Part shown: piece after piece, positions 1-12,660 of the stretch
How the letters are laid out: every line of letters starts with the position of its first letter
Numbering within the stretch: the stretch's first letter is position 1
Source of the DNA: Apostichopus japonicus
Taxonomy: Eukaryota; Echinodermata; Holothuroidea; Aspidochirotida; Stichopodidae
Direction: 5' to 3'
DNA length: 64,000 nucleotides
NCBI RefSeq assembly: GCF_037975245.1
Contig: NC_092580.1
Span: forward strand, 27,059,501-27,123,500
The notes under the pieces: generated by a model
Database searches by the model: none
What the model saw: only the letters and a program-made list of their open reading frames with translations
What the model was told of the DNA's origin: nothing
Program-made: the position numbers and the translations under genes

Positions 1-46
1 GTTTACTTGTCTTCTGCATAATAATGCTGTTCTATTCTTTTCATAC

Positions 47-956
47 CTGTAGCTCCATTGCCATATTGCCTGACTGGTTTCAGCTCCTTCTCTGCTTTGG
101 CATAGCGGGCGGCTGCTATCATCTTCATGGACTGTGTGATTTTCTGTATGTTCTTAACAGACTTCAGTCTGGTTTGAACTGCAAAACAATAAAGATCATG
201 ATAATATGTCACCAAAATCAGGCAACATCACAAACTAGGTACAAATGTGCTTTATCATCCAACAAAATAACCTGTGCTTTTGGTTAGACCAATGTGATCC
301 ACACTGCATTGAAAAGAGAAAGGAAATTTTGGCTACAACAGGATAAAACCCAGTGATTCCTGCCAGCAGTTCTGGGCTATACCAACAGAGCTATCTGTCC
401 TCTGATGGTGAAGACTCCTATGTAAGTGTACACTTCTTCAGTCAGAAGTCACCGCACCTCTTGTAACCTTAAACCTATAACCAGGGATGACACCCAAGTT
501 ACAACCCAGAAAGCATCAATGAAATGTTTCATGACAAAAAAAACTTTGTTACTCTCAAATTTGTATACCTTCCCATATGTTTCCTTTGGTGATTTATTTA
601 ATGATATAAACTCAGGCAGAGGTTCAATGTGGAAAACATACATGAAGTTAACTAGTTAACACACAACACACTTTGTGGTAGTGTTACACAATGTTTACAA
701 TGTGCTTCCAGAGGCCACTCTATAGTTTCATTCTCATTCTTTTTGGTTGTAACTAGTCTTTAAAATGATCATTTCTAAGAAATGTATACAAATTTTCAAC
801 AAGAAAGAAGTGGAAGGAAAAGGCCTTGGTAACTTAAAACTTAATAGATTAATACACTTTATAATTAATATCAGGATATTAATCAGCAAATATTAGTGAA
901 AGTTTGTGAAAAGACTACTTACTTCTTTTTAAGGTTGCCATGGTATCTTCTTTTAT
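47..956 (-). CDS. ATP5F1C: ATP synthase gamma subunit, mitochondrial (partial, 5' exons)
   Basis: This is the central rotor-shaft subunit of the F1 part of mitochondrial ATP synthase, in the matrix. Two minus-strand exons are visible. Exon 923-956 has its donor GTAAGT at 922-917 and encodes MATLKR. Exon 47-178 has an acceptor ending TTTTGCAG and a donor GTATGA at 46-41. Joining them in phase gives [20 protein letters not shown], followed by [20 protein letters not shown], which is the hallmark N-terminal helix of the gamma family. The rest of the gene lies off the left edge. The exon encoding the mitochondrial presequence was not found. In the MATLKR frame a TAG sits immediately upstream of 956, so either the acceptor is at 957 and an earlier exon exists, or the ATG at 941-939 is the start. 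The exon edge at 956 is therefore tentative. It is divergent from RXYLT1. Family identity is near certain; the 5' end is not. Confidence 0.9.
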
Positions 957-2234
957 CTAGGCCTAGGTGGGATTAAACAGGGAGAAAAAGAAGGATATAG
1001 TTCAGAATAGTTTGAACTTATTGCTCCATGAAACATCATAATTCAGGCTAAGCCTAGCACTCAATTTCCATACAATTGTTAGATTTACAAAGTTTCTTCT
1101 GTGACAATCTAATGTACCACTACATTCCACTTTGTGCTTTGACTCAACAGTAAAATAACAATGTAGCCTAGGCCCTATTAAACCTTCAGCCAACCACAGA
1201 AGTATTTCTGAATGGCACTGGGACATTGATAGACTTGAAAAACAGTCATTTGTTTGTTTCCCTAATATAGGCTAGGCTAACTACATTTGTTGCATAGCCT
1301 ATGCCTACCTTGGGCCCTAGGCTACAGATCTGTGCCCCGACTACACTGTTAGACAAATTTTTGTGAATCGACCAAATCGTTAAACCTATAGGTTATCGGT
1401 CGGAATCCTAATGTTATACAAAGTTAAGCTGTTTCCATGAGCCACATTAAACATGGTATTAGTCAGACGTTGGCCTATGCTAATGCATTCTGCTTAACAC
1501 TAGTAATAACAGATTACGTTAGGCTAGTATCGCTGTAGCGATCTAGGCACAAGATTTCCATTTTGACACTGGATCGACGACACAAAATTCACATGTGAGC
1601 GATATATTCTTCTACAGATAAACGTCAAGAATGATCCAAAAAGAAAGGAAGAAACAATTTGTCATTTTCTTTTAAATGTGAAATATACCTGAGACTACCC
1701 TGCCAATCCTCGTTCTTTACAGCAAGTAGGGATCAAGAGCGCTTGCGTGAAGATGAAGCTTGCTACAAGTCGTTTCTCCAAGCCGTACAAAATGTGAATT
1801 GTGAAAGTGACAGATTTACATATGTAATGTACAGTAGTAACCTGTACTGGCTAGCACAACTCTGTAACTAGAAGAAGGCTACAAACTTGACTAAAAGCAA
1901 TAAAATAATATTTAAAAAATGATAAAGGGTTATTTTCAGGAATGTAGTTCAGGGTAACTAATAATACACATCCAGCCTTGTTGCATATTAAGTTGGAACT
2001 ATGGTTGTATGTTTCTAATTCTTTGTGTAAAGTTATTGACTGACTAGGCCAAAGTGAACCATCAGCAACTTAGATGTTTGCCAGTGCAAGATGTATACAA
2101 ACAATAGGCTAACGAGCTTAAGAAAACGACCCCGGAGTCAACAGCAGAAATACTGCGTTGGTGAAAAGAGGCGAATCTATACTTTGTCATGACATGTTAC
2201 TTCTCGAACTAACATCAGCAAGTATTGAAACAAG
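957..2234. other. Intergenic interval between divergent ATP5F1C and RXYLT1
   Basis: This is the upstream region of both genes. It should hold the ATP5F1C promoter and presequence exon and the RXYLT1 promoter and 5' UTR. I searched the minus strand for an ATG exon with a mitochondrial-targeting look joined to a GT donor and found none that convinced me. No clear TATA box or CpG-dense core was seen. Confidence 0.4.
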
Positions 2235-5200
2235 ATGATGTTGAAATACATCTTTAAACGGCATCTCAAGAAAAGACTTGTTTTAATCATCTTAAGCTTA
2301 GGGACCATTTCCACGATGTTTTGGATTCTGTTCGAAGTCCTATCACTGTCGACATCGGATAAAGCAGAACCAGGTATCATCATGTACCGTAACGTACTAA
2401 ACAGTCATATTTTTAGTTTCGTTGTCCTTTTCTGATGATTGCTTGTTTTCAGTAAATGAACAGGGTGTATAAAATCATTATCCGAATTATGCACTCTAAC
2501 TTGTTAGGCCTAAAACAGTAAAAAGTTAGTCTAGCTAAGATTGTCACTGTTGCAAAGATTTTAAAGATATCAATATCAGTTGAATTTGTCTGAATAAAAT
2601 AATCAGCCAAAGCCATGTGCAAGTTATGAAAGCTAACACTCAGGAATTTTCTGATTATTTCAAAGTATAGATGGCAGATAGGCTAATCATGGGCCCTTTC
2701 TGTCCATCATTGTTTTTCCTTATTCTGGGCCTCTGGCTGTGTGAAATCTACACCAATTGCTTGTAATTCATTAGGAACTTCTTGCAGGAATTGCAGCGTT
2801 TCCAGCTGTTTTTCAGTTTTTATCCTCTTCTTGTTTAAGCATCTAAGAGAATTTGAGATATGATAATGTCCAGGTTTTTTGGGGATCAAGACAAGATTTT
2901 GAAATAAATATGGATAATTAAGAAAGAAAAGATTGTTCATTTACTTCCCTCCAAAATAGCTATGTAATTGCTGGAATTGATTTCTTTTAGTCTGAATGTT
3001 AGTTCATATTTTCAACATTTTCTTTCCTGCCTCTTTTTTGCTTGCAAGATATCTTTCTAAGAAAAGAGAAGCTAGATTTTGCTAACATACCAAAGATTCC
3101 ACAGACAAATATTGCGAGACAAAAGTTCAACGTTCATCAAAACCTCTCTGTAGGAAGACCGCAGACCACTATTGACATTTGGAGTACAGTTGGACTAGGT
3201 ACAGTATGATTAGTATGGTATCTTTAATTTGAAAAAAAAAGTAAAGTCTTTTTGAGAGACAGTTTAGTTTAGTGTAGTTGTGTGAACCTGGGGGGTTTAA
3301 ACCCTCACAGATGCTTACTTTAATTGTTATCTGTTTGTGTCAATCTTGAATGAACACTAGCTAATATCAAGTCTTTTTGTTCAAACTGTTTAGAGAGTGA
3401 CAGAGCAAATGTGTTTTGGCGCCCTTTCTTGCTCCAGGGACCTCATACATTGGCGTAGGAAGGTACTTTTGAGTGGGGGGCTTAAGACTGATGGCCAGCC
3501 TGGGGAAGGGGTCTATGGCTTCAGCTGCAATTTGGTGCAATATAGCACACTTCAACACCCACTCCATTTTGTAAATAATTTTGCATTTTCACCTGGCCTT
3601 AGATGCAATTTGGTGCTCCAAATGAGATTTTTTTCTCATTTGGAAAGGAAAAAGGGGTTTTCTGACTTGCGAAGCGGGGGGGGGGGCGTATCCGCCCCCA
3701 TATTTTTCACTGGGGGGGCTTGCGCCCCCCAGCCCCCCGGTTCCTACGCCCTTGACCTCATATGACAGACGAGAGTGTACCCTAGCATCTGACCTGAAAA
3801 TGCTAAGAGAGGTGAAAGCACTGTGATTAACATCACTACAGTGTAGCTAGTTGGTTCAACATCATTACAAAGAGCAGAGCTAAACCTCACTCTGCAATTC
3901 ACAAGTATACCAGAAATGTCTTATTTATTACAGACTTTGTTCCACACCCATGCGCAGGTGTGAATTTCAAGTAGATCATGGTAATCTGGTTTCTGGTGGG
4001 TTAACACTGACTATCGCACCACCCTTTCACCTTTAACTACAGTAGTAACATTTGATGAAAAGCCCCTTCATTACATTTAAGTGGTTTGAATAGTTCATCA
4101 TAAAGGTCATATTTGAACATACCTAGAGCTGTCAAAAGGGATGGATATGGAATTTTCTATTGATTTTCTTCATATTTAGGTGACTATACATGGGAACATA
4201 TACTAGGAGGTGACAGCATGCATGTAACAGATGAACCAGCCAAATTAATCCATGGTGATATATTGTTCAAGTAAGTTGGTCAGTCATGAGAAAGTTGAGA
4301 ATTTGAATTGGGAATTTGATAAACTATAGAGATAGTGCAGATTAATGCTTGCTCTCCTTATGGAAGTATTTTCCATATTTCAAATTAAACCTGTCTGCAA
4401 GTCCTTTAATAATATGAGCTGAAATGGTAAAGTTCTAGGCTACCTTAAAATGGTTGTTCCATAAACATTTTCGTAAATTACCCACACACCTCAGGTAATC
4501 ATTTATCCTGTATGGCATAGCAAAATACTGCTTTGCAAAATGGGTCAAATTGCTAAACAAGTCCAAAGATGTATAAGAGATTTTTACACAGTTAAAATAG
4601 TATTTTACAAGGCAAAAGCTTCAGAGCCTTGAAAAATGCAAAATTTGAATAGTAAATAATTACCTGCACTACTTTTCAAAACAAAATCAATCATTGTTGA
4701 TGATGTGAACTTGTTGGCAATTAAGAGCAATTTAAATCTCCATGTGATATTGTCAGGACAAGAACCACCTTTAAATGAGCTTGGCTTGCTAGTGTTAAAT
4801 GAATCTTTAATGCCATTTATATATAACACTGGTATCGTCTCCATATCCAGAGTAAAACCTGCTTCTCTCGCAATTATCCAGGTATCATGGTGAAGATAAT
4901 AGCTTTGATGATGTTTCACTGGATTCTGCTTACGTCCTGTTAGTATTAAACGGTCGTGCTGAGGAGAGGTTGCCATACACAAGGATGTGGTTAGAGAAGT
5001 TAACCTCGTTGACTCACCTTCGTGCTGCTTTCTTGATGTTGATCGGAAACGAAGAATGTAACAATGAATGGCTGTTACAATACTTAAAGAACAATGGTGG
5101 TCTTCTACAAAAGGTCTTTATTACATATGATACTCCCATCGTAGACAACAGACAAATACTGCAGTGGCCACTGGGAAGTGCAACGTAAGTGTTCTTTCCT

Positions 5201-8200
5201 ATGACTCAATCTCAAGGTGCTGAGTGTGGACAGAATTAAAGATGTTCTTTTAAGGTGAAAATTCTGTTTTATGGTCAAGGAAACTGTACTCTTAAGAGGG
5301 TTGGGGCAAAATGGGGTAAAAGACTATACAAACCCAACCCTCGTCACTCTTCTCCCCAAGTTTCAGGTTGGGTGCACCTTCCTGGATGATGAATATACTG
5401 AATAAACAGATATGTAATGAAATGCTGAAAATGAGTTTGCTGTTAAGTTGACTTATAAGGAGACAAAGCAGGTTAAAAGAAACGGCCATATAGGGAGAGC
5501 AAAAGGCCACCAAGTGCGCAAGTTTGTCGACTTTAAGAAGATTAAACAATCTTAAACATCACAACTTTTTTCTTTTTAAAGAAAGTTAAGAAACTTTGGA
5601 AGTAAACAGTAAATTTTCAAAATTGTAATTGTTTTTTTTTCATGATTAGAAATATACATTTTACTAGTCAAACTAAGTAATTTCAATTTTTACTGGATGT
5701 TTGACATTGCATGGTATCAAAATGTAAACAAACTCAAATGCAAAAGGCATATAGGAACATTATGAATCAAGTTTTTATCATATCAGTATGATATCACTGA
5801 GGAACAAAAGAATCCTTGTTTCCAACTCTGTGCTTTTGAAATTTGAAGCTGTCTTTGTGTTTCACACACTCATTGAAGGGTGTGAAGACTCGCGCACAAA
5901 GAAACATCTCATGCCGGTAATCTGACCTAGTTTCGAATGAGGTGTAACAGAAGTGTTAGACACCACCATCGATCCCAGAAAATACACACACAGCTTGCTA
6001 CCGTTGGTAATTAGACACTAGTGTACAGTCAATAGATACAGCTATGGTCAATACTCAATACCCACAACACAGTGTACATATAGCAGCGATTCTCAGGTCT
6101 AGATAAAAGATAACAAGGTATCACGTTTTATGACTGTCTGCATTTTGTAGCGACAAGAAAAAAACTTCACTTGCAAGCAAAGGATAGTTAACTTTTCCAG
6201 AGCGCGGCACGGGGTTTGGGGCGAGTCTTCAATGCCTTTAACACCAATTTCAACTTTGCTTTTGCAGGTATAGAGGTTTCCCTTTAGAAGATCAGTCAAT
6301 GTTACTATCGGCTGACTCCAGACAGTATCGGTGCAATTTTCTGGGAACGACTTACCCCGGATCATCTCGAGAGTACTTAGTGAGAATCATAGAGACATCT
6401 CACCTAAAGGATTATTGCTATGTCAAAACTAGACAACTGTAAGTATTTCTCTTGTCTCTTAGTACTTGCCTTTCCATTTGTAACATAAAGGTCAGCTCTG
6501 CATATATATAAATTGCTAGATAATAATAATAAATAATATTTGGTTTTTATATAGCGCTTTATATCAGCAATAGGTCTCAAAGCTCTTTACAGACGTTATA
6601 TTACCCCTGGTCAATGATGACCTGTCCCAGAGACAATCCCTCAAGTGGGCTGAAGTTATATTCTGCGCCCAATGACAAGTTACCTCACAGGTACCCACTC
6701 AATCCCTGGGTGGAGAGAGGCAAGTGAGATAAAGCATCTCGCCCAAGTAGTCAAGGACACAAAGTAATGAACTGCTTGATTGAGCAAGTGATTCTAATGA
6801 ATTATTTGCTGGTCACATTTTAGCATAAAATTTGAATACCCTTGAACAGAAACCTCACTTTTGTTGAATTAAGGTCATATTAAACAGATGTTTGAAATCT
6901 CGAAAAAAAGGCTGTTGATTGAAATATTAAGTCTTAGCCCTACCCTACCGTACTATTATAGTTGAGGTTCTATAGATTGGACAACTTTGCATATACAGTA
7001 CTTAATTGGGAGTAAAATAGTTAAATTGTCATAAAAACTGCTGTGATTATCTATTTATTTTGACTGCGTGATGAAAATGAAAAAAATTAACAAGGTATTT
7101 TGAGTGAATGATATGAGTAGTGGAATAAAGTTAAGGGGTAATCTACATGTTTACTTTAGTCAAAAGGACATTGCTTTATATGTCGCTAAAAATCGAAAAC
7201 ACAATATGTGCATTTATGCAAGTCTATAGCAGGTGAGTTTGGGTGCAGCGTAATGTATCTCAAGTTCACGAATAGAGATAAAGTTTACCAACAACAACAA
7301 AAGAGAGAAAATGTGAAAGCCAAACAAACAAGCAAAACAAGAAAATGCAGTAACTACTAACATCACACTTGTCATAGCAGTCAGTACAAAGACACATACT
7401 GTGGTGTAATCTATTTACGTAGTAAAAGATGTAGAGCGCCACAACCAGGAGATCAACGTGGCGGCGTCCATGTCTGTACGATACTTGTTAAACGTTTGTA
7501 ATGAAAAGTCACGGTTTGTTAATATAGGCTTACTGTCATATTTCCAGCGAACAGAGACAACTCTCAGAGGCATTGAGGATGCCATAATCCGACACATACC
7601 GACTTCTTTGTTACCCACTTCATATGCAAAGTAGGGTTCTGATATAGGATAACGACAATTAAATATATTACTTAATATGTAAATTAGTCTGTCGGAACAG
7701 TTAAAATATGCAAAAGACAGGGTTTGTGCCGTTGTAAGTGGGTGTACATTTGTTGTGGATAATTCTTCTCACTCACTAGTTTAATTATCCTCTGATTATT
7801 TACTTAAAATTTTCAACCTTGATTTAATCTGCATTGTTTTTCACGAGTTTGCTATTTTAGCCTGTTATCTTGGCTTTCATTGCTTACACCCATCTTCTAC
7901 CCCTCGCCCTTCCCCATGTCCAGTATTTGTTGCGGGTGATACAGTTCTTACAAAAAATAGTCATCTTTTCGTTTTCATAGGTGGGAAGCAGAAGAGACGA
8001 AAGAATCGATGGAAGAATATATCCAAATCTTACAACAGAGTGACTTGACTCTGAGCCCCATCGGAAAGAACATCGAATGTTATCGGATCTACGAGGCTGC
8101 TGCGATGGGTTCTGTACCGGTGATAGAGGACGTCAGAACTTCAGATCGGTGTTCGGATAGGACGCTTAGGGTGCTTAAAGATAGGAATGCACCCTTCATA

Positions 8201-8362
8201 TACGTGAAGGATTGGTCAGAACTACCTGAGATCATAAGAAAAGAGATGAAATTAACTCCAGAAATGATCATCGAAAGGAGAAAGAATTTAATAGAATGGT
8301 ACCGACGGTTCAAGGAAGATTTACGTCAACTATTTTTCAACGAGTTGGAGAAAAGTCTGTAG
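2235..8362 (+). CDS. RXYLT1: Ribitol-5-phosphate xylosyltransferase 1 (RXYLT1/TMEM5 orthologue), six exons
   Basis: In the Golgi the family transfers xylose from UDP-xylose to ribitol-5-phosphate on the O-mannosyl glycan of alpha-dystroglycan. Exons are 2235-2373, 3049-3198, 4180-4270, 4882-5184, 6268-6438 and 7981-8362. All junctions are GT-AG and in phase, giving 1236 nt and 411 aa (human protein about 443 aa). The N-terminus is a type II anchor: basic residues 4-14 followed by a hydrophobic helix at about residues 15-33. Family-specific blocks include GDYTWEHILGG (exon 3), VLNGR, LIGNEECNNEW and LQWPLGSAT (exon 4), CNFLGTTYPGSSR (exon 5) and SDLTLSPIG..ECYRIYEAAAMGS (exon 6), the nucleotide-sugar-binding type C-terminal block. 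The start is the first of two adjacent ATGs (2235 and 2238). A TTAA-flanked MITE ends 30 bp upstream of exon 5. The assignment rests on recalled similarity to vertebrate TMEM5, which is strong throughout. Confidence 0.95.
3448..3754. mobile_element. Short hAT-like MITE in RXYLT1 intron 2
   Basis: The ends form imperfect inverted repeats, CATTGGCGTAGGAA at the left and TTCCTACGCCCTTG at the right. An 8-bp direct repeat ACCTCATA lies at 3440-3447 and again at 3755-3762, which fits the 8-bp target duplication of hAT transposons. The interior is dominated by G- and C-runs near the right end (3676-3740) and has no transposase. The 122-aa plus-strand open frame across it is repeat-derived. Confidence 0.65.
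5877..6237. mobile_element. TTAA-flanked MITE, copy A (RXYLT1 intron 4)
   Basis: This is one of three copies in the window (also 20558-20921 and 32934-33196). Its termini are AGGGTGTGAAGACTC and the inverted GAGTCTTCAATGCCT. The right flank is TTAA and the left flank TTGA, probably a mutated TTAA. It shares a long internal block with copy B, including the stretch around ACCACCATCGATCCCAGAAA and a run of ACACACA. It has no coding capacity. Duplication of TTAA is typical of piggyBac-type transposition, but the AGG terminus is not the usual piggyBac end. It stops just 30 bp before exon 5. Confidence 0.65.
6522..6770 (+). repeat. Dispersed SINE/MITE-like repeat in RXYLT1 intron 5
   Basis: An AT-rich start (TAATAATAATAAATAATATT) leads into TTTATATAGCGCTTTATATC. 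The segment ends near a block reading GCCCAAGTAGTCAAGGACAC. I recognise this style of element, with an 'atagcgcttta' head and a 'gcccaaggacac' tail, as widespread in marine animal genomes. I cannot assign a class, and no tRNA-type promoter boxes were verified. Confidence 0.45.
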
Positions 8363-11300
8363 TTATTGAAACTTGAAAGAATGGGAATTATATAAACTAC
8401 ACTTTAAGATTTGCTACTATCCACTCTTGAAATTACTACTGTACACGTTTGAAATCATGGTGCATTTGTAAATTGTATTCAATATTTTGTGTATCGTATT
8501 CTTGCCAATTTAAATTAACTTGCCAAACTTTACATTAGGATCCATTGTTTTCTTCCACTCATGTGTGCATTTTCTCAAAGCATGGTATGATTGTTTCATG
8601 GTGCAATTTACTTTTGGCTATTATTCTTTGATATAGTAGCCTCTGGATTGAGTCCCCATAAAGTTGGTGACCTTCGTTGCTTGACAGTTTGGTCAACCTC
8701 AGTGTGTATTGTGACCTAATTGTGGCGATAAATAATTGGCAGATGGTTCTATTTGAACAGCAACATTCTGGTCTGGGTCTCCACATCAAACATACTTTTT
8801 TTCAATACGATTCACCAACAAAGGGAAGCTCATGTTTTAAACTTTCTCTCCTGTGACTAAATTTTTTACCAGGGCACAGCAATTCAACTTTTTATAGTTA
8901 TAATTTTTGAAATATTCTGGTGATGAAGATGGACCGTTCCAGTATGTACTTCTCTGTAAAGTTTCTCTATTGGCAGGTCGAAATTACATCTTTAAAACAG
9001 AGTAACATTATTTTTCTTAAATATTTATTAAGTTTGATGTATCTGGCAAGAGAAGGAGGTGTCTTTCTGCTTTCTCTCCAATTTAGACAAAACAAAACAA
9101 ATTTTCTTGTAAAACAAATTGCAGTTTGATAAAACCTTGTATTCAGAGTACCATCGACCATTAAAACAAACATTCCAAATGTATCACATTTCATGAACAA
9201 GTCTACAAGACTATCAGAGGAAAGTAAAACTTTAGAAGAACATGTGCCATGATGATATCATCACACACCAGACCCATTTCTTGGCATTAAGTAAGAGATT
9301 ATTTGGCAAAAATAAGCTACATTGATAGCACAATCATCTGTAGAGTGTGGAATGAGATTTCGAGATGAGATTTTTTCATTTTGCAGTTTGAAAACAGTTT
9401 TTCATTTCTGCTGTGTGTGTCATATTATCTGTCATCCAAATAGCTCTTTAATTTGTGTTAAACTTATTGTAGGCCTAACGTCAGCTAACTGTGTAAAGTG
9501 TTGCCAGTACTACACATTCTTGTTCTCACAAATGTGTTAAAAGAAGAGCAACGTACAGTTTGGATTTGTCGGCAGATGTTATCACGCATAGAGCGTCTTA
9601 CTTCATAGCAAAATATTTATGGATTGGAATGTACTTCAACAGCTGTTAATTATTGTTTGATTTGCTTCTGGTAAAGTTTGTCGCCTAGACACTTTCATAC
9701 ATTACGTAGAAACATCTTCTAAGGAGCAAATGTTTAAAAGTTGCAAAATTGGATTATTTCTCAAACTCAAACATGTCTAGTGGTAGTAGTGGAGCTAGTC
9801 ACCTTCATTGGCTTGGAATTTTTTTTGAGAGAGAAATAGGGTTTACCATATTTTATCTGATGAAAGGAAGACATAATGTCACTACCAGTTTGAGGGGAAA
9901 AATATATTTTGAAGGACACCTACAAATAATATGGTATTATTTTGCAATATGCCTAAAGATTACACTTTTGAAGGACTGTTACTATTGACAAGGTGGCCAA
10001 ATCCTGTCAAGAAAGTTTTTCCACTGTATTCATTATAACTTTGTTCGAAATATCTTACAATCTGGCCAATTTGTCAAATTTTGAAAATCCACCTGGATGC
10101 TCACATAGTATAGAAAGGGGAAGGACCTTGGGGGAAATCTAGACCCATGGTAACCCTATCATTACAGCAGTGTAGATTTAGCGAGATTGGTACAAACAGC
10201 TATTTAAAGTTAAAGGACACAAAAAAGAGACTGCCATACAGATCGGTCAAACCGGTGAATTGCATCAGGTCACTTTGAACTTAAAAACAAAAGATGACTA
10301 CACAATTAGCAAGTAGGTATAAAAATAGTATAAAGATGAATTTACTTTGAATCCTACCTGTCATGCTTTCCAATTGTTATCTTTCAATTTTTACCTAGTT
10401 TCCATTGATTTATCATTACTAAGACATAGATTCATGGTTGTTATGTGTATGATGGCTGTAATGGGTTTCGTACCCACAATGATTACCCCATTTCTTTCAG
10501 TATTAAAATTTCCCGTACATTTTGTGCAAGGGTTTGTTTTACATATTTTGCATTAATTTTGATAATTTTTCAATGAATTTCCAGAAGTTGATTTCAAGAC
10601 TTTTCTAAGATGACATGCCAGACCTTTATTCAGGGTGTGTGTGTGTGTGTGTATCTGGGGGTATGGGGGAGGGGATTACAAGCCATTCCCTCACATTTTC
10701 AAAGGTTCCTGGGTAGTTGAAAATTCTTTCATGCTGAGGGGGGACATTAACACTAACTTCATCATGTCATCAAGTAAATTAATATGGTTGACAATAAGAA
10801 AGCACTATTTTACCTCTTGAGCACCCTACAGAACGATCTTCAGTAAATGCTTTAACCCATAGAAAATCCTGCCTACTGGCCTGCCGCACAGGGTTTTAAG
10901 AAAAAAAAGCTGCTGCGTTTTCTTGTTAGGTATTCCTCCCTGAAAGCCCCTTGATAAGATTGTGTGATGTTCCTATAAAAATGAGTTTATTTTGGTATAA
11001 TCTGTGTATGTTTTAATATTAATCAAATAACAGTCAACTCAACCAGCTTGCTTTACATGCAAACAACTTTTGAGTTCCTGAACTAAATAGAATTGAAGAT
11101 TTTGTTGCATGCTATCAGAATAAAAGTATTAAACTAGACTTTTTTTGTCATTCTCAACTTTTACAGCCACTGGATTTTCCATTGTTTTGTGATCTATGAT
11201 TCCTGAATTTTTTGGAAAAACTTGGTGGATTGTCAAGAGTGTGGAGCAATGTACTACTGTTCATAAATATTTGCAATCTACAAACATTCTATAATTTGAG

Positions 11301-11990
11301 GGAAATACTGACACTTTTATACCCAGGATGAAAATGTTTTTCATTTCGTTTGGTACAAATTTGCGAAATAAAGCAATAATATTTATTTTGGTTTGCTGTT
11401 ACATCTTTATCATGTACCAAATTCCTCATGTTACTTAAACTACCAGGGTCTTGTAATATTCTTTCCTATGTATAAAGATCAAGTGTCTATATCTATTTAT
11501 GTACATCCTGTGTATCAGATACTGAATGGTAGATCCATTTGACTTGTAACCCAGTAATGAGTAATAGGGTGCTATATTAGCTGCCACTCAACCAATCACT
11601 GATTCTATTGTTGAATTTCACAGGAGCAGAATAAATTATCTCTTTTTATATCACAAAACTGTGTGACTTTTTTTTCCTTCAGTTTCTACAAGTAGAGATG
11701 CTTGTTAATTTTATTTTATTTCTGGTGGTACAAGAATTGACTGTTAAAAACAACCTGTTTACTTTTAAGTTCCACCCAAACTAAAAAAATAACTGCATTG
11801 GACTGAATGGTTTACTAACTAGCTATTTAGGAATATACACACAGTTATCATGGAATAAAGTGTTGTAGTTAGGCTTAGGGCCATTGAATTATGTGTGAAT
11901 TTAACATGGCTTTGTCATAGAGATGTAAAGATACACAAAATGGAATGCAGTTTTGACTCCCTGAGGCATAATATATTTCCAGAGCTTTAA

Positions 11991-12237
11991 AGGTATGCTG
12001 TATTGGCCCCAAATATGCTAGCTAGATATTCAAATATGGTAACCTTTAGTCAAAATTTTTAAACTGTTTTTATAACAACCTTTGAGGAAATTTTCCTCAG
12101 GGTGACATTCAGTCATCCAGTGTGTTCCTGAAAAATGTCCGAGAACAATTTGGAGAGTAAAGACCTCCAGGAAAGTACTCTTTGAAAACATCTAGCATTT
12201 AAAGCGTGCTATAATTTGGGGCCTATACTGACTACCT
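11991..12237. mobile_element. TTAA-flanked MITE, second family
   Basis: The left end reads AGGTATGCTGTATTGGCCCC. The right end, reverse-complemented, reads AGGTAGTCAGTATAGGCCCC, giving an inverted repeat of roughly 35 bp with a few mismatches. TTAA flanks both sides (11987-11990 and 12238-12241). It is 247 bp long and non-coding. A related terminus occurs near 62595. Confidence 0.7.
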
Positions 12238-12522
12238 TTAATCTACCAAACTATTTCACAAGAATTTTCAAGTGTCATCATTTCTGATCAAATTCTTCTT
12301 TTCATGACTTGGGATTTGATCATTTCTTGATCAGCAAGGTTCTTGCACTCTTTGGAACTACATATCAAGCTTATGTTTGGATCTATCACATTAACATTTT
12401 TGTTTTTTACTTTGACTTGGTGATCTCATAAAGTTTTTGGATTTATCATCTTTACAAGCAAAAGTCATCCCATGTACACATACATCACCCTCACATACAT
12501 TCAAATAAAAAATGAAATAGAG

Positions 12523-12660
12523 AAAAGCAACAGTTTAATCACTTTCATTTTCTACTTTTATTTCTTGTTTTTCCTCCAAAAATATCATACTGAAAAAGCA
12601 ACAGCGTATAATCACTTTCGTTTCTACTTTATTTCTTGCTTTCCCTCCAAAACCATCACA
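12523..12660. repeat. Two-copy 71-bp tandem duplication
   Basis: The segment beginning AAAAGCAACAG at 12523 is repeated at 12594 with several substitutions and small indels. Both copies contain TTTCTACTT and TTTCTTG followed by CCTCCAAAA. It is non-coding. Confidence 0.7.

Noticed and set aside
1543-1575. Short minus-strand ATG frame as the ATP5F1C presequence exon
   Set aside because: Sixteen codons without basic or amphipathic character and without a donor in the required phase.
3397-3765. 122-aa frame in RXYLT1 intron 2
   Set aside because: It crosses the hAT-like MITE with G/C runs; Gly/Pro stretches are repeat-derived.
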